Positions 44,426 through 53,208 of a DNA stretch of 64,000 bases are shown piece by piece. Under the pieces are notes generated by a model. It saw nothing but the letters and a program-made list of their open reading frames with translations, had not been told where the DNA came from and made no database searches. Position 1 is the stretch's first letter. Every line of letters begins with the position of its first letter. The position numbers and the translations under genes were made by a program. Origin of the DNA: Paenibacillus swuensis. GTDB lineage: Bacteria > Bacillota > Bacilli > Paenibacillales > DY6. The stretch spans positions 1,202,501-1,266,500 of the forward strand of contig NZ_CP011388.1 in NCBI RefSeq assembly GCF_001644605.1. The letters run 5' to 3'.

Positions 44426-45694
44426 TTAATTCAATTGTGCAAATTCACACTCAGCAGCCCGGTTCCATAAAAGCGCCCGTTCACGCTCATTCCGCGTCAA
44501 CGCCGCGGCGCGTTCAAATTCAACGCGCGCTTCATCGTACCTCCCCAGCTTGACCAACAAATCACCACGCACGCTCGGCAGCAAATGATATTCCTTCAAC
44601 GAGGGCACCGCATAGAGCTCGTCGATGATTTGCAGACCGAAGGCCGGTCCGAAAGCCATGGATATCGCGACCGCCCGGTTTAACTCCACGATCGGGGACG
44701 GACTCACTGTGGATAGCGCCTCATACAGAGCCGCAATCTTGATCCAATCCGTCTCCGCGACACTCGCCGCCTGCGCATGGCAAGCCGAGATGGAGGCTTG
44801 CAGCGCGTAGGGACCCAGCGGCTGGCCAAGTTTGCGGCATCGCTCCAATGCGCTTAATCCGCGGCGGATAAGGAGTTGATCCCATTTGGCCCTATTTTGA
44901 TCCATGAGGAGAACAGGTTCTCCCTTAGCGTTAACACGCGTCTTCATCCGGGAAGATTGAATTTCCATGAGGGCGACCAGCCCGTGGATTTCCGGCACCC
45001 GTGGAGCGATCTCCGCCAGCACCCTTCCCAATCGCAGCGCCTCCTGGCACAACAGCGGACGGGTCCAATGTTCACCGGAAGTTGCCGAGTAGCCTTCGTT
45101 AAACATCAGGTAAATCACCTCGAATACAGCGGACAAGCGATCCCGCAGCAGCTCCTTTCCCACCGGCACTTCAAAAGGAACCTTTGCGGCACTGAGCGTT
45201 CTCTTCGCCCGGACAATGCGCTGAGCAATGGTCGTTTCGGCCGCCAGGAACGAACGAGCGATTTCATCGGTCGTCAACCCGCATAAGAGGCGCAACGTCA
45301 AGGCAACGCGGGCATCCTGGGATAACACCGGATGGCAGGTCATGAAGATCAGGCGAAGGAGATCGTCGCCAATCTCCCCGTCCAATGCCGAATCGATGTC
45401 ATCTTCGGTATATAAATCCGCACCATGCCCAATCTCCGCGTATTTCTGGTCACGCAGCTTGTTCCTGCGGATCCCGTCGATGGCGCGCCGCTTCGCCGTC
45501 GTCATCAACCATGCCGCCGGGTTGTCCGGGATGCCCGTCTCCGGCCATCGATCCAGAGCGATCACCAACGCATCCTGCGCAAGATCCTCGGCTACACCCA
45601 CATCCCGGACTATACGCGTTAATGCGGCGATCAGTTTAGCTGATTCCATTCGCCATATGGCATCAATGGTACGATGTGTTTGGTGCAGACTCAC
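44426..45694 (-). CDS. ECF42-type RNA polymerase sigma factor with C-terminal extension
   Basis: The 422-aa protein has sigma region 2 (VGVAEDLAQDALVIALDRWP, PAAWLMTTAKRRAID) and region 4 (LTTDEIARSFLAAETTIAQR), then a long C-terminal domain of about 230 residues with TPR-like helices, including FNEGYSATSGEHWTR. This layout with a DGPF/YciI partner defines group ECF42. No anti-sigma gene is nearby; the C-terminal extension is thought to regulate activity in this group. It starts at GTG, overlapping the yciI-like stop codon (GTGA). It probably directs its own operon through the TGTCGA promoter at 47044-47072. Confidence 0.93.
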   Translation of the reverse strand: MSLHQTHRTIDAIWRMESAKLIAALTRIVRDVGVAEDLAQDALVIALDRWPETGIPDNPAAWLMTTAKRRAIDGIRRNKLRDQKYAEIGHGADLYTEDDIDSALDGEIGDDLLRLIFMTCHPVLSQDARVALTLRLLCGLTTDEIARSFLAAETTIAQRIVRAKRTLSAAKVPFEVPVGKELLRDRLSAVFEVIYLMFNEGYSATSGEHWTRPLLCQEALRLGRVLAEIAPRVPEIHGLVALMEIQSSRMKTRVNAKGEPVLLMDQNRAKWDQLLIRRGLSALERCRKLGQPLGPYALQASISACHAQAASVAETDWIKIAALYEALSTVSPSPIVELNRAVAISMAFGPAFGLQIIDELYAVPSLKEYHLLPSVRGDLLVKLGRYDEARVEFERAAALTRNERERALLWNRAAECEFAQLN

Positions 45695-46125
45695 GCTTTT
45701 CTCTGCGCCTCCAACTGTTCACGAAGGGCTGCATCTTTCGCCAACGTCTCGGGATTGTCCACCAAGTCCTCCATCTCATATACCTGTCTGAGCTCAATCT
45801 CGCCTTGCCCGAAGCCGTGCGGGTCCGGCATACGCATCGCCCATTCAACGGCTTCCTCCCTGGACTTGACCTCAATTAACGTATAGCCCGCGATCATTTC
45901 TTTAGCCTCCGTAAAGGGGCCGTCCATGATCTTCGGTTTGCCTCCCGGTTCCGGATAGGAAATCCGGATGCCGCCGGAGCTTGGCATCAATCCGTCCGCA
46001 GCGAGCAGCACGCCGGCTTTGACCAGTTCTTCGTTATACTTTTGCATCGCGTCGATCAGCTCTTGGCTTGGCGGTTGGCCCGCCTCTGAATCCGTTGTCG
46101 CTTTCACAATCATCATAAATCTCAT
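45691..46125 (-). CDS. YciI/DGPF-domain protein, ECF42 partner
   Basis: The 144-aa protein has the YCII fold with the MDGPFTEAKE motif that names DGPF proteins, and the N-terminal RFMMIVKATTDSEAG. The function is unknown; its genes accompany ECF42 sigma factors across bacteria. TAAGGAGGA precedes the ATG. It lies between the hydrolase gene and the sigma factor gene, overlapping the latter by 4 bp, which indicates coupled translation. Confidence 0.93.
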   Translation of the reverse strand: MRFMMIVKATTDSEAGQPPSQELIDAMQKYNEELVKAGVLLAADGLMPSSGGIRISYPEPGGKPKIMDGPFTEAKEMIAGYTLIEVKSREEAVEWAMRMPDPHGFGQGEIELRQVYEMEDLVDNPETLAKDAALREQLEAQRKA

Positions 46126-46137
46126 GTCTGTTCCTCC

Positions 46138-47001
46138 TTATTTAGTTAACTTATTATCCGTGGTGAAAAAAGCGGTAAGCTCAACCGAAATCATCTTGGC
46201 ATGGATCTTCTTGGTGTGGCCTAATCCTTTTTTACTCACTAACTGCGCGTTCGGGAGTGTGTTGGCAAGCGCCTGAGCAGCATGCCGCAAGGATGCCGGG
46301 CTTTCCGTGCCTTCCATGACTAACGTGGGCATGGTAACCGTTCGCCACAACGCCGCAGGCAAAGCTTTGCCCTCCATAAAGCCATCCAGTAAGGTTGCGT
46401 CATACGGCAGCGTATGGGCGACGGCCATTAGATTCGCCCACACGCCCGGCATCATACGCATCATAGTGACAATGAAGGCTGGCGCTCCCATGCCCTGGGT
46501 CATGAAATATTTAATGGCGTCCGCCCGGCGATCGTTTGCGATGAGCTCTGTTACCTGGGCCCGGAAGTCGTCCGGCGGTTTGCGATCCGAAGGATTCACC
46601 ACGAACGGAGGCTCATGCAAGGCCAGTTGCGTGATGTGGAGTCCCTTCGCGGCGGCTTGCAGGGCAAGGGCCGCGCCGGAGGATAAGCCCCATACCTTCG
46701 CCGAGCCGCCCGCTTCTTCGATGAGGGCACCCAAATCTTCAATTTCGCGCTCGACCGCATAAGGTTGAGTGTCTCCGCTATCCCCGCGTCCGCGGCGGTC
46801 GTAGGTGTAGACCGTAAACTGCTCTTTCAACTGTTCCGCTAATTGGACAAGCCCCGGGAAAAGCCGGTAACTGAATGCGCCTGCGACCAGGATGAGGGCC
46901 GGTCCTTGACCTATCCGGTCATAAGCAATGCGGGTTCCGTCTTTGGATATGACGGTGTACGTGGTTTGTTTCGCTTGTTTATCCATTTGGTGTGCCGGCA
47001 T
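46138..47001 (-). CDS. Alpha/beta hydrolase, first gene of the ECF42 operon
   Basis: The 287-aa product has the hydrolase fold: oxyanion strand LILVAGAFSY, YTYDRRGRGDSG, nucleophile elbow GLSSG (Ser107) and a C-terminal GLGHTKKIH with the likely catalytic His. The substrate is unknown. The start at 47001 has GAAGGA 6 nt upstream; a longer frame to 47082 would run across the promoter and is rejected. It lies 12 bp upstream of the YciI gene in one operon. Confidence 0.9.
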   Translation of the reverse strand: MPAHQMDKQAKQTTYTVISKDGTRIAYDRIGQGPALILVAGAFSYRLFPGLVQLAEQLKEQFTVYTYDRRGRGDSGDTQPYAVEREIEDLGALIEEAGGSAKVWGLSSGAALALQAAAKGLHITQLALHEPPFVVNPSDRKPPDDFRAQVTELIANDRRADAIKYFMTQGMGAPAFIVTMMRMMPGVWANLMAVAHTLPYDATLLDGFMEGKALPAALWRTVTMPTLVMEGTESPASLRHAAQALANTLPNAQLVSKKGLGHTKKIHAKMISVELTAFFTTDNKLTK

Positions 47002-47043
47002 GTCGATTCCTTCTTTCTTACTGTTTTTTTGCTTTCTATATCC

Positions 47044-47072
47044 ACGACGAACGGGATGTGACAACATCGACA
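47044..47072 (-). promoter_or_regulatory. ECF42-type promoter of the hydrolase-yciI-sigma operon
   Basis: On the minus strand TGTCGA (47067-47072) and CGTCGT (47044-47049) are 17 bp apart, matching the TGTCGA / CG(A/T)C pattern I know for ECF42 targets. This implies autoregulation. Confidence 0.75.
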
Positions 47073-47090
47073 AGTTTCCCAAAATATAAT

Positions 47091-47276
47091 TTAATTTTTT
47101 TTCAACATTTCCCTATGATCTTTGAGATCCGCTTCCAAGGCTAGGATTCTTGGATCTTGCTGCAGATTCTCCGACTCCGTGTTTTGAACCGGTTCAACCT
47201 CGTCCTCCCTAACTATTGCCTCCACCTCTGTTTCCACATCCACCGGCTTGAATCCTGCAATGCAGTCTTTGCGCAT
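47091..47276 (-). CDS. Unknown 61-aa acidic protein, putative ECF42 regulon member
   Basis: The product MRKDCIAGFKPVDVETEVEA and on is strongly acidic in the middle and ends in a charged, probably coiled-coil helix (RILALEADLKDHREMLKKN). It has no signal, membrane helix or recognised family. It is supported by a strong ribosome site (GGGAGG, about 9 nt from the ATG) and by an ECF42-like promoter just upstream. It ends 18 bp before the second, stronger ECF42 promoter. A role in the sigma factor's stress response or in its control is inference only. Confidence 0.7.
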   Translation of the reverse strand: MRKDCIAGFKPVDVETEVEAIVREDEVEPVQNTESENLQQDPRILALEADLKDHREMLKKN

Positions 47277-47338
47277 AATCGATTTCCTCCCTCACTCGTA
47301 TGAGACGTGTTCCCGCTTTAGGTTCTGTCTCTAATTAA

Positions 47339-47367
47339 ACTACGAACGGGATCCAACGAAATCGACA
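47339..47367 (-). promoter_or_regulatory. Second ECF42-like promoter, upstream of the 61-aa gene
   Basis: TGTCGA (47362-47367) and CGTAGT (47339-47344) are 17 bp apart on the minus strand, and both promoters share the upstream CCCGTTCGT context. The -10 differs at one position from CGTC. Confidence 0.6.
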
Positions 47368-47502
47368 AACGGACACCTACTTCTGTTTCTTCATTAATGA
47401 GTTGCTTGCTCAACTGCTAAGTACTAAATGTGTTTCAGCTCCGATGCTGGGTTATCCCGAAGAATCAGGCGAAAATAATTTCCGTTCTTTTCAAAAAATC
47501 AC

Positions 47503-47555
47503 TTGTAATAAGAACATTTGTTTGGTATTATATGACATATACAGAACGTTTGTTC
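47503..47555 (+). promoter_or_regulatory. Promoter with two LexA (SOS) boxes
   Basis: TTGTAA (47503-47508) and TATTAT (47526-47531) are 17 bp apart. GAACATTTGTTT (47512-47523) fills the spacer and GAACGTTTGTTC (47544-47555), a perfect GAAC-N4-GTTC dyad, lies over the transcript start. This is the layout of Gram-positive LexA-repressed promoters. Confidence 0.75.
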
Positions 47556-47583
47556 CTATATTGCGTAAGGGGGGGTGAGGATT

Positions 47584-48495
47584 GTGTCTACTCATGTAGT
47601 AACTTTCGATCAATTTAAGCGCAAATATCATGATGAAGCTTCATGTGTTCCCATCCTGATCTCAACCAAATGGCCCAACGGTTACCGCTGTCCACGTTGT
47701 GATTGCGTTGATGCCTATGTTATCACTACACGTCGGCTACCTCTGTATGAATGCCGCAACTGCAAGTATCAAGCTTCTCTTCTCGTGGGGACGATTATGC
47801 AAGGAAGCCGCACCTTACTTCATAAATGGTTTCAAGCTTTATTTCTCATCGCTAACCCCTCAGGTTCAATTAACGCGGTGCAACTATCAACCATCATTCA
47901 AGTCACGTATAAGACGGCCTGGTTAATCCTACACAAACTTCGCCATGCCATTCAGCAAGGAGATGCGCAGCAGCTACTCACAGGGCTTGTCGAAGTCATC
48001 TCTGCTGAATACAATCCGTGCAATTTTCATATTAAAGGTTTTAAGACGATCCGGAACGAGCAGCCATTTGTTGGGGGAGCTTCTCTTAACTTTTATGGTG
48101 AGGTTTCCTATGTCAAGCTGAAGCATGTTTTTATGCCGAAACATCATCCGAACAAAGAGCTTAGCTATTGGGATTATTCCAACTTCATTGAGACTCATGT
48201 AAGTAGTTCTGTCCGAGTTCCTTTTATTCATTACGGTTCCAAAAAATATAACGCATGCGACACCTTAAATATCATTTGTGATTCTGTTCCTGTTAGAATA
48301 AACGAGCGATATTACGGAGTAAGCGACAAGCATTTACAATCGTATCTGGATGAAGTATCCTATCGCATTAATTATTCACTGAAACCAAACCGTGCGGTGT
48401 CGAAATTATTTCGGCTGTTCATTGATACTCCTGCTGTTACTTATAAACAACTCATTTCACGCAAACCGATGTGCTTACATTTACAGGTTGCCTAA
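47584..48495 (+). CDS. IS1595-family transposase-like protein with degenerate active site
   Basis: The 303-aa product has the IS1595 N-terminal zinc ribbon (CPRCDCVDAY...CRNCKY) and the following helical region (VTYKTAWLILHKLRHAI), and ends with YYGVSDKHLQSYLDEVSYRIN as in the family. The catalytic segments are altered: the usual VEVDETYIGG reads VEVISAEYNPCN, and the TDGW-type second Asp region reads FIHYGSKKYNA, so neither Asp is present. The segment around the third catalytic site is also shortened. The frame is intact. It is probably unable to transpose alone and may be a DNA-binding derivative. GTG 47584 is preferred over 47575 because of the GGGGG spacing. Confidence 0.75.
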   Translation: MSTHVVTFDQFKRKYHDEASCVPILISTKWPNGYRCPRCDCVDAYVITTRRLPLYECRNCKYQASLLVGTIMQGSRTLLHKWFQALFLIANPSGSINAVQLSTIIQVTYKTAWLILHKLRHAIQQGDAQQLLTGLVEVISAEYNPCNFHIKGFKTIRNEQPFVGGASLNFYGEVSYVKLKHVFMPKHHPNKELSYWDYSNFIETHVSSSVRVPFIHYGSKKYNACDTLNIICDSVPVRINERYYGVSDKHLQSYLDEVSYRINYSLKPNRAVSKLFRLFIDTPAVTYKQLISRKPMCLHLQVA

Positions 48496-48691
48496 CTCAC
48501 GGACAAACATTTTTTACAATTCATCTTTCCTTCTCTAAACATCTTTACTTCTATTAACACATTAACTCTCATTTTCCAGTTATCACTTCATTGCTTTCTT
48601 CTATCACATCACATCACATCATCACATCACATCACATCATAAAAGCATAAAGCAAATCACATTACACCACATCACACCACACCACTGAGCG
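48496..48691. repeat. G-poor tail with (ATCAC)n microsatellite inside the IS1595-like element
   Basis: Between the stop codon and the right inverted repeat the plus strand is almost free of G. It includes a run of ATCAC/ATCATC units at about 48603-48640 and ACACC units at 48661-48685. No gene is present. Confidence 0.75.
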
Positions 48692-48794
48692 TTCGGGATA
48701 ACCCAGCATTCCAGTTCAAATAGGTAAACGAACACCCCACCTAAAGAAATGTAAACCCTAGTGAATCACCCAAATTTTATATACTTTCTATCAC

Positions 48795-48830
48795 AAAAAA
48801 AAGCCCAACACACGATCATGTCGGGTCTTT
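48795..48830 (-). terminator. Terminator of the chemoreceptor gene
   Basis: AAGCCCAACA (48801-48810) pairs imperfectly with TGTCGGGTCTT (48819-48829); the minus strand continues with eight T. Confidence 0.7.
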
Positions 48831-48836
48831 CCAGCT

Positions 48837-50522
48837 CTACACTTTAAATTCAGCAAGCAGTTGCTTCAATTGGGCGGCCATCGCCGTCATGTTCTTCGCT
48901 GCGCTCGAAATTTCATCGATAGAGGCATACTGCTGCTCCGTGGCTGCGGCCGTTTCCTGAGTAATTTCCGCGCCTTTCATCGCCGCGGCAACGCCAATAG
49001 CGGTCATGCCGGCAATTCGGTGGCTGCTATCCGAAGTTTGTTCCATGGAATTCGAGATGTAAGCCACCTGCTGCGCAATCTGTTGCAGCGATTCATCAAT
49101 AGCCTCGAATGCTGAAGTAACCTGCTTGACCTGCGTCAATCCGAGTTCAACGGTTTGCAGGCCTGCTTCCATCCCCTCGCGCACTTGCCCCGTCTCTTCT
49201 TGCACCTGTTTCACAAGGTGCTCGATCTCGGCGGCGGAAAGGGCTGATCTTTCAGCAAGCTTGCGAACCTCGCTGGCGACAACGGCAAACCCTCTTCCCA
49301 TATCGCCTGCTCGGGCAGCTTCAATCGAAGCGTTCAGCGCCAACAAATTGGTCTGCCCCGCAATCTCGTTGATGACACTCACAATCGAGCCAATCTCCTG
49401 TGATCGCTCATTGAGACCTTGAATGGCGGTAACCGTATCCTGGACTGTTGTATAGACTTGTCCCATCTGAAGCAGGACATTACGAGATAGTTCCACGCCT
49501 GTTCCGGAGGTCAAGACAGTTTGATCGGACAGAACCGCAACTTCCCCGCTGTGATGTCCAATCGATTTCACCGATTCCGAAATTTCATCCATAGCGGAAG
49601 AAATATCCGACATCTGGGTCAGTTGGGTCTCCGCGGAAGAAGCCAGTTCTTGCGTGGCTTCGGCGATCTGCACCGTCGCGGCGGACATTTCGGATGCGTT
49701 CATGGACAGGGCTTGGGACGAAGTCGCTACATACGCTGCTGTTTGTTGAGCATCCGTCACAATGGATCTCAAGTTCCGCATCATCTGGTTGAATGAGGAT
49801 GCAAGCTCGCTTACTTCATCCTTCCCCTTGACTGTGATCTCGGAAGTCAGATCGGCTCCGCCTTCGGCAATTCGGCTTAACTGCCGTCCTACAAGTTGTA
49901 ATGGTTTCATCGCTCTGTAAAGCAGATAACCAATCAGAACGGCGAAACTAATCACACCGGCGGCCACAATCTGCATCATCAGATGAACGACATCACTGGA
50001 TTGTTGGATCGCTGCGCTCTTCTCGCTTAACCCTGCTTCTTTCTTCTTCAAATAATCCGAGAGGATCGGATCCAGCTCCTTGCGCGCCGACCGTTCTTCG
50101 CCAAAGTGCGTGGAGCGCGCCAAAGCTGCATCCTTCTTGTCGTAGGCCTCGAGCACCTTTCCGCTGGCTTCGAGAAATGTATTGTAATTGCCCTGAATCT
50201 TGGCAAGGACGGTTTTGTCCATATCGGGTAAATCCATGGCGTTCAACGTCTTCAACATCCCTTCAACGTCTGCGCGTTTATCGGCAATGCCTTCCTTGTA
50301 GGAGGATTCTCCCACCAATAAATACGCCCGTTCGTCGTTGGACCATCCGGCTAACCTGAATTGAATGGATTTGACCAGAAACCGAACCTGTTCCTCATCG
50401 GCTATTAAATTCTCATAACGTTTCTCGGTTTTATTGCTCTGATTCATCGAGACAAAGACGTAAATCACCAGAACAAGAGCGAGCAGGGAGATGGAAACAA
50501 TCATTTTCGTAATAATTTTCAT
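48837..50522 (-). CDS. Methyl-accepting chemotaxis protein
   Basis: The 561-aa chemoreceptor has a helix at residues 5-27, a four-helix-bundle-type periplasmic-side sensor (4HB_MCP, about 30-185), a second helix at about 188-208, HAMP to about 265 and a long cytoplasmic signalling domain whose hairpin tip reads [21 protein letters not shown]. It senses an unknown ligand and controls CheA at the cell pole. No ribosome site of note. It stands alone, divergent from the AraC regulator. Confidence 0.95.
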   Translation of the reverse strand: MKIITKMIVSISLLALVLVIYVFVSMNQSNKTEKRYENLIADEEQVRFLVKSIQFRLAGWSNDERAYLLVGESSYKEGIADKRADVEGMLKTLNAMDLPDMDKTVLAKIQGNYNTFLEASGKVLEAYDKKDAALARSTHFGEERSARKELDPILSDYLKKKEAGLSEKSAAIQQSSDVVHLMMQIVAAGVISFAVLIGYLLYRAMKPLQLVGRQLSRIAEGGADLTSEITVKGKDEVSELASSFNQMMRNLRSIVTDAQQTAAYVATSSQALSMNASEMSAATVQIAEATQELASSAETQLTQMSDISSAMDEISESVKSIGHHSGEVAVLSDQTVLTSGTGVELSRNVLLQMGQVYTTVQDTVTAIQGLNERSQEIGSIVSVINEIAGQTNLLALNASIEAARAGDMGRGFAVVASEVRKLAERSALSAAEIEHLVKQVQEETGQVREGMEAGLQTVELGLTQVKQVTSAFEAIDESLQQIAQQVAYISNSMEQTSDSSHRIAGMTAIGVAAAMKGAEITQETAAATEQQYASIDEISSAAKNMTAMAAQLKQLLAEFKV

Positions 50523-50711
50523 AGGTTGGCCTCCAAAAGCAGGATGGGGAATATATCAATATATATCTATATATTTCGACATTTTTCGAGCAAGAATGTA
50601 TAGCAGTCCGTTAATAGTGAGCTTTATCGGAAAAGTAATGATGCTTTTTCCCGGGATATCTGATATCTTTTCTAGCAGGTATATGTATTTAAGGAAGGAT
50701 GACCAGGTTTG
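50523..50711. other. Divergent intergenic region, chemoreceptor versus AraC regulator
   Basis: Very A+T-rich (ATATATCAATATATATC) with the palindrome GATATCTGATATC near 50658. Promoters not resolved. Confidence 0.4.
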
Positions 50712-52988
50712 ATGAAATGGAACTCGAAGAAAGATAAATCATTTTACACCAGCCTGTTTACCCTGCTCACCGTTACCATCGTCGCCACCATTATTATCCT
50801 TTCGACGATTCTATATTTGAATTTTGAAGGAATCGTCGCGAAACAGACCTATGAGCATACGCTCCGGAACTTGGAGCAAACGTCGCAGGATGCTTCCGTC
50901 ATGGCGGTAACCGCGTCTTCTTTTGCCAAACAAATTTACAACGATGTGCAAGTCACCCGGCTTCTGAACAATATCGCCGCCGATCCCGTCGACCTGTTCA
51001 ATCTCATCAGCCAGTTGAATGCCTACCGGGCGACCTCTCCGTTCATTGATTCCATCTATATATATAACGCGAAGTTGAAGACGTTCTATATCAGCTCCGA
51101 CTTGTCTACCGCGCTGGGAGAAAGCACGGAGGAGGAAGTGGTGGACAGGGAAGTCGTGGATATGGTTCATCACTTGGACCGCTACCAGCCGCTCATGCCC
51201 ATTCCGCGCCAAATGCGGATCGATAACAAAGCGAACCCGATGGAGAAGAAGCGCGACATGTACACGTTTCTGCTCTTCGACACGCTTACGAATAAACCCA
51301 GGCAGAATACGGTCATTGTGAATGTGTCAGAGACGCAACTGCATAAGAAGATTGACGGGATGCTGACGCAATCAGAAAGCAATACGTTCATCATCGACGG
51401 CAGCGGACACCTGATGTCCAATAGCTGGAAGTATCCTATTTTGTCTGACATCTCCAACAAACCTTTCGTAAACACCATCATACGGCAGCCCTCCTCTTCC
51501 GGTTATGTAAGGGAAAAGGTGGACGGCGTAGATTCGTTCATCTCGTTTACACAGCCCGACAGCCTGGGATGGCGCTATATCCGGATCATGCCCTATCACG
51601 AGGTGATGGAACGGATTGAGAGCATGCGCTGGAAGACGATCACGATTGCCGCCTCCATCCTGCTTCTGGGGTTGCTGATCTCTTATCTGTTATCGCGCAG
51701 GCTGTTTCACAAAGTCGATCGAAAGTTAGCGCAGCTGAGCGAGCTGGAGAAGGAGCGACGGGACAGTCTCCATATGTTGCGGCAGGAATATATGAGAAAT
51801 GTGCTTCTTGGCTGGGAGAAATGCCTGCCGGAACGGAGCGGGGAGCAGTTTGCACGCTATAACATCCCTCTTCGGACAGACAGGCCCGTGGCGATGGCGC
51901 TACTGAAAATCGACCATTATCATGACTTTACGGAACGTTATAACAACGAAGACCGCAAGCTTTATAAGTTTGCGATCATGAATATAGCGCAGGAAGTATT
52001 GTCAGGTGACACGGACGTCTTCGCGGTAGACATAGGTGAAGACCGAATCGCCGTTATACTGGGCGGAGCCGCCCTGCATGCGGATGATGCTGCGCAAAGA
52101 CTGATGGGGGACGTAAAGAAGCTGCAGTTCTCTGTGAAAGATTGGCTCAAAATGTCGGTTTCCGTCGTTTGCAGCGGACCTGCGGAGAAGCTGGAGAGTC
52201 TTCACTCTTTATACAACCAGGTGTTGTCGGCTTCATATCACAGGCTGTTCTATGGTCATGAATGCATCATTGACGCCGAAAAGGTGGAGAGCTACAAGAG
52301 CAAGAAATATGTCTATCCGCAAGCCAGAGAGAAACAGCTGATCGACGAGCTCATGCTCGGCCGCATGGAGGAAGTGAAACGGCAATTCAGGGCAATCATG
52401 GAAGAAACCGCGGACTATTCTTTCGTCTCGTTCCAGCTGGCTTTCTCCCAATTGTCTCTTGCAGTGAACAATACGATTTCCACGATCAGTCAATACTCGT
52501 TTCCATCCGAAGAACTGGAATTGCAGCCGATTCATACGGTTGTGAACGACCAGGTAGAGACGCTTGAAGAGATTGTTAAGCGCTTCTATGAGCTGTTTGA
52601 TACACTGGCTGCGAAACTCGAAGAGAAGCGAAAGTCCAAGCATGATGACTTGGTACAGGGCATCACGCAGATCGTCGACTCCCGATACAGAGATCCCGAC
52701 TTATCTTTGGACAAAATTGCGGAAGAATTAGGGTTATCCGCCACCTATCTAGGCCGAATTTATAAGCAGCACACCATGAAGACCATTCTTGGTTACATCA
52801 GTGAAGTACGGATGAGCCAAGCGAGGGAGCTGCTTCTTCTCACAGATGATTCGGTTGGCGATATTGCGGAACAGATCGGGTTTGCGAACGGGCCGTATTT
52901 CTTTAAGGCCTTTAAGAAAGCCAATGGAATTACACCCGCGGAATACCGCAAACATGTCAGACAGCAACAAGATTCGTCAGAAGCGTAG
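50712..52988 (+). CDS. Membrane-bound AraC-family regulator (transporter 3)
   Basis: The 758-aa regulator has a helix at residues about 15-37, an extracellular Cache-like sensor to about 305 and a second helix at about 310-330, then a cytoplasmic linker and an AraC domain (LSLDKIAEELGLSATYLGRIY, VGDIAEQIGFANGPYFFKAF). It is paralogous to 24166-26517. It precedes transporter operon 3, its likely target, in the same direction but is separated from it by a strong terminator. An in-frame TTG at 50709 is an alternative start. Confidence 0.92.
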   Translation: MKWNSKKDKSFYTSLFTLLTVTIVATIIILSTILYLNFEGIVAKQTYEHTLRNLEQTSQDASVMAVTASSFAKQIYNDVQVTRLLNNIAADPVDLFNLISQLNAYRATSPFIDSIYIYNAKLKTFYISSDLSTALGESTEEEVVDREVVDMVHHLDRYQPLMPIPRQMRIDNKANPMEKKRDMYTFLLFDTLTNKPRQNTVIVNVSETQLHKKIDGMLTQSESNTFIIDGSGHLMSNSWKYPILSDISNKPFVNTIIRQPSSSGYVREKVDGVDSFISFTQPDSLGWRYIRIMPYHEVMERIESMRWKTITIAASILLLGLLISYLLSRRLFHKVDRKLAQLSELEKERRDSLHMLRQEYMRNVLLGWEKCLPERSGEQFARYNIPLRTDRPVAMALLKIDHYHDFTERYNNEDRKLYKFAIMNIAQEVLSGDTDVFAVDIGEDRIAVILGGAALHADDAAQRLMGDVKKLQFSVKDWLKMSVSVVCSGPAEKLESLHSLYNQVLSASYHRLFYGHECIIDAEKVESYKSKKYVYPQAREKQLIDELMLGRMEEVKRQFRAIMEETADYSFVSFQLAFSQLSLAVNNTISTISQYSFPSEELELQPIHTVVNDQVETLEEIVKRFYELFDTLAAKLEEKRKSKHDDLVQGITQIVDSRYRDPDLSLDKIAEELGLSATYLGRIYKQHTMKTILGYISEVRMSQARELLLLTDDSVGDIAEQIGFANGPYFFKAFKKANGITPAEYRKHVRQQQDSSEA

Positions 52989-52998
52989 AGGATCAAGG

Positions 52999-53040
52999 TA
53001 AGGCTTTAGCCCGGTATGAGCGGGTTAAAGCCTTTTTTTG
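52999..53040 (+). terminator. Terminator after the AraC regulator
   Basis: AAGGCTTTAGCCCG (52999-53012) pairs with CGGGTTAAAGCCTT (53020-53033), then TTTTT. Confidence 0.9.
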
Positions 53041-53052
53041 CATGCATAACGG

Positions 53053-53120
53053 CGGGAAAAGTGAATGAGTTCGCAAAAGTGCAGTCCCCGGATGTCGCAT
53101 TATTATAGCTACATCGGGGA
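53053..53120 (+). promoter_or_regulatory. Operator/promoter region of transporter operon 3
   Basis: Direct repeats GGGAAAAGTGAATG (53054-53067) and CGCAAAAGTGCAG (53072-53084) lie 18 bp apart, then an inverted repeat TCCCCGGATGT/ACATCGGGGA (53085-53095/53111-53120) brackets TATTATAG. The AAAAGTG motif recurs before the GH30 gene. Confidence 0.5.
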
Positions 53121-53208
53121 TGAGAAGTTGTGGGTGCGGTCCGCCGGATTTATATTGAGAATGCAACAGAAACGCTGTCTGAAACACGTACCAAGGAGGC
53201 CATCATGC

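Larger units (their letters stand above)
47444..48709 (+). mobile_element. IS1595-like element with perfect 18-bp terminal inverted repeats
   Basis: ATGCTGGGTTATCCCGAA (47444-47461) is exactly inverted at 48692-48709. The 1266 bp between hold one gene with an SOS-type promoter and a 3' noncoding tail. No 8-bp target duplication is visible. The DNA is A+T-richer than its surroundings, suggesting recent acquisition. Confidence 0.75.

Noticed and set aside
48600-48690. (ATCAC)n tract considered as CRISPR
   Set aside because: It is a simple microsatellite without spacers.
47436-48717. 8-bp target duplication for the IS1595-like element
   Set aside because: The 8 bp on either side of the inverted repeats do not match.
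53065-53208. 48-residue N-terminal extension of the transporter 3 permease
   Set aside because: It overlaps the operator region and lacks a ribosome site, whereas AAGGAGG precedes 53209.
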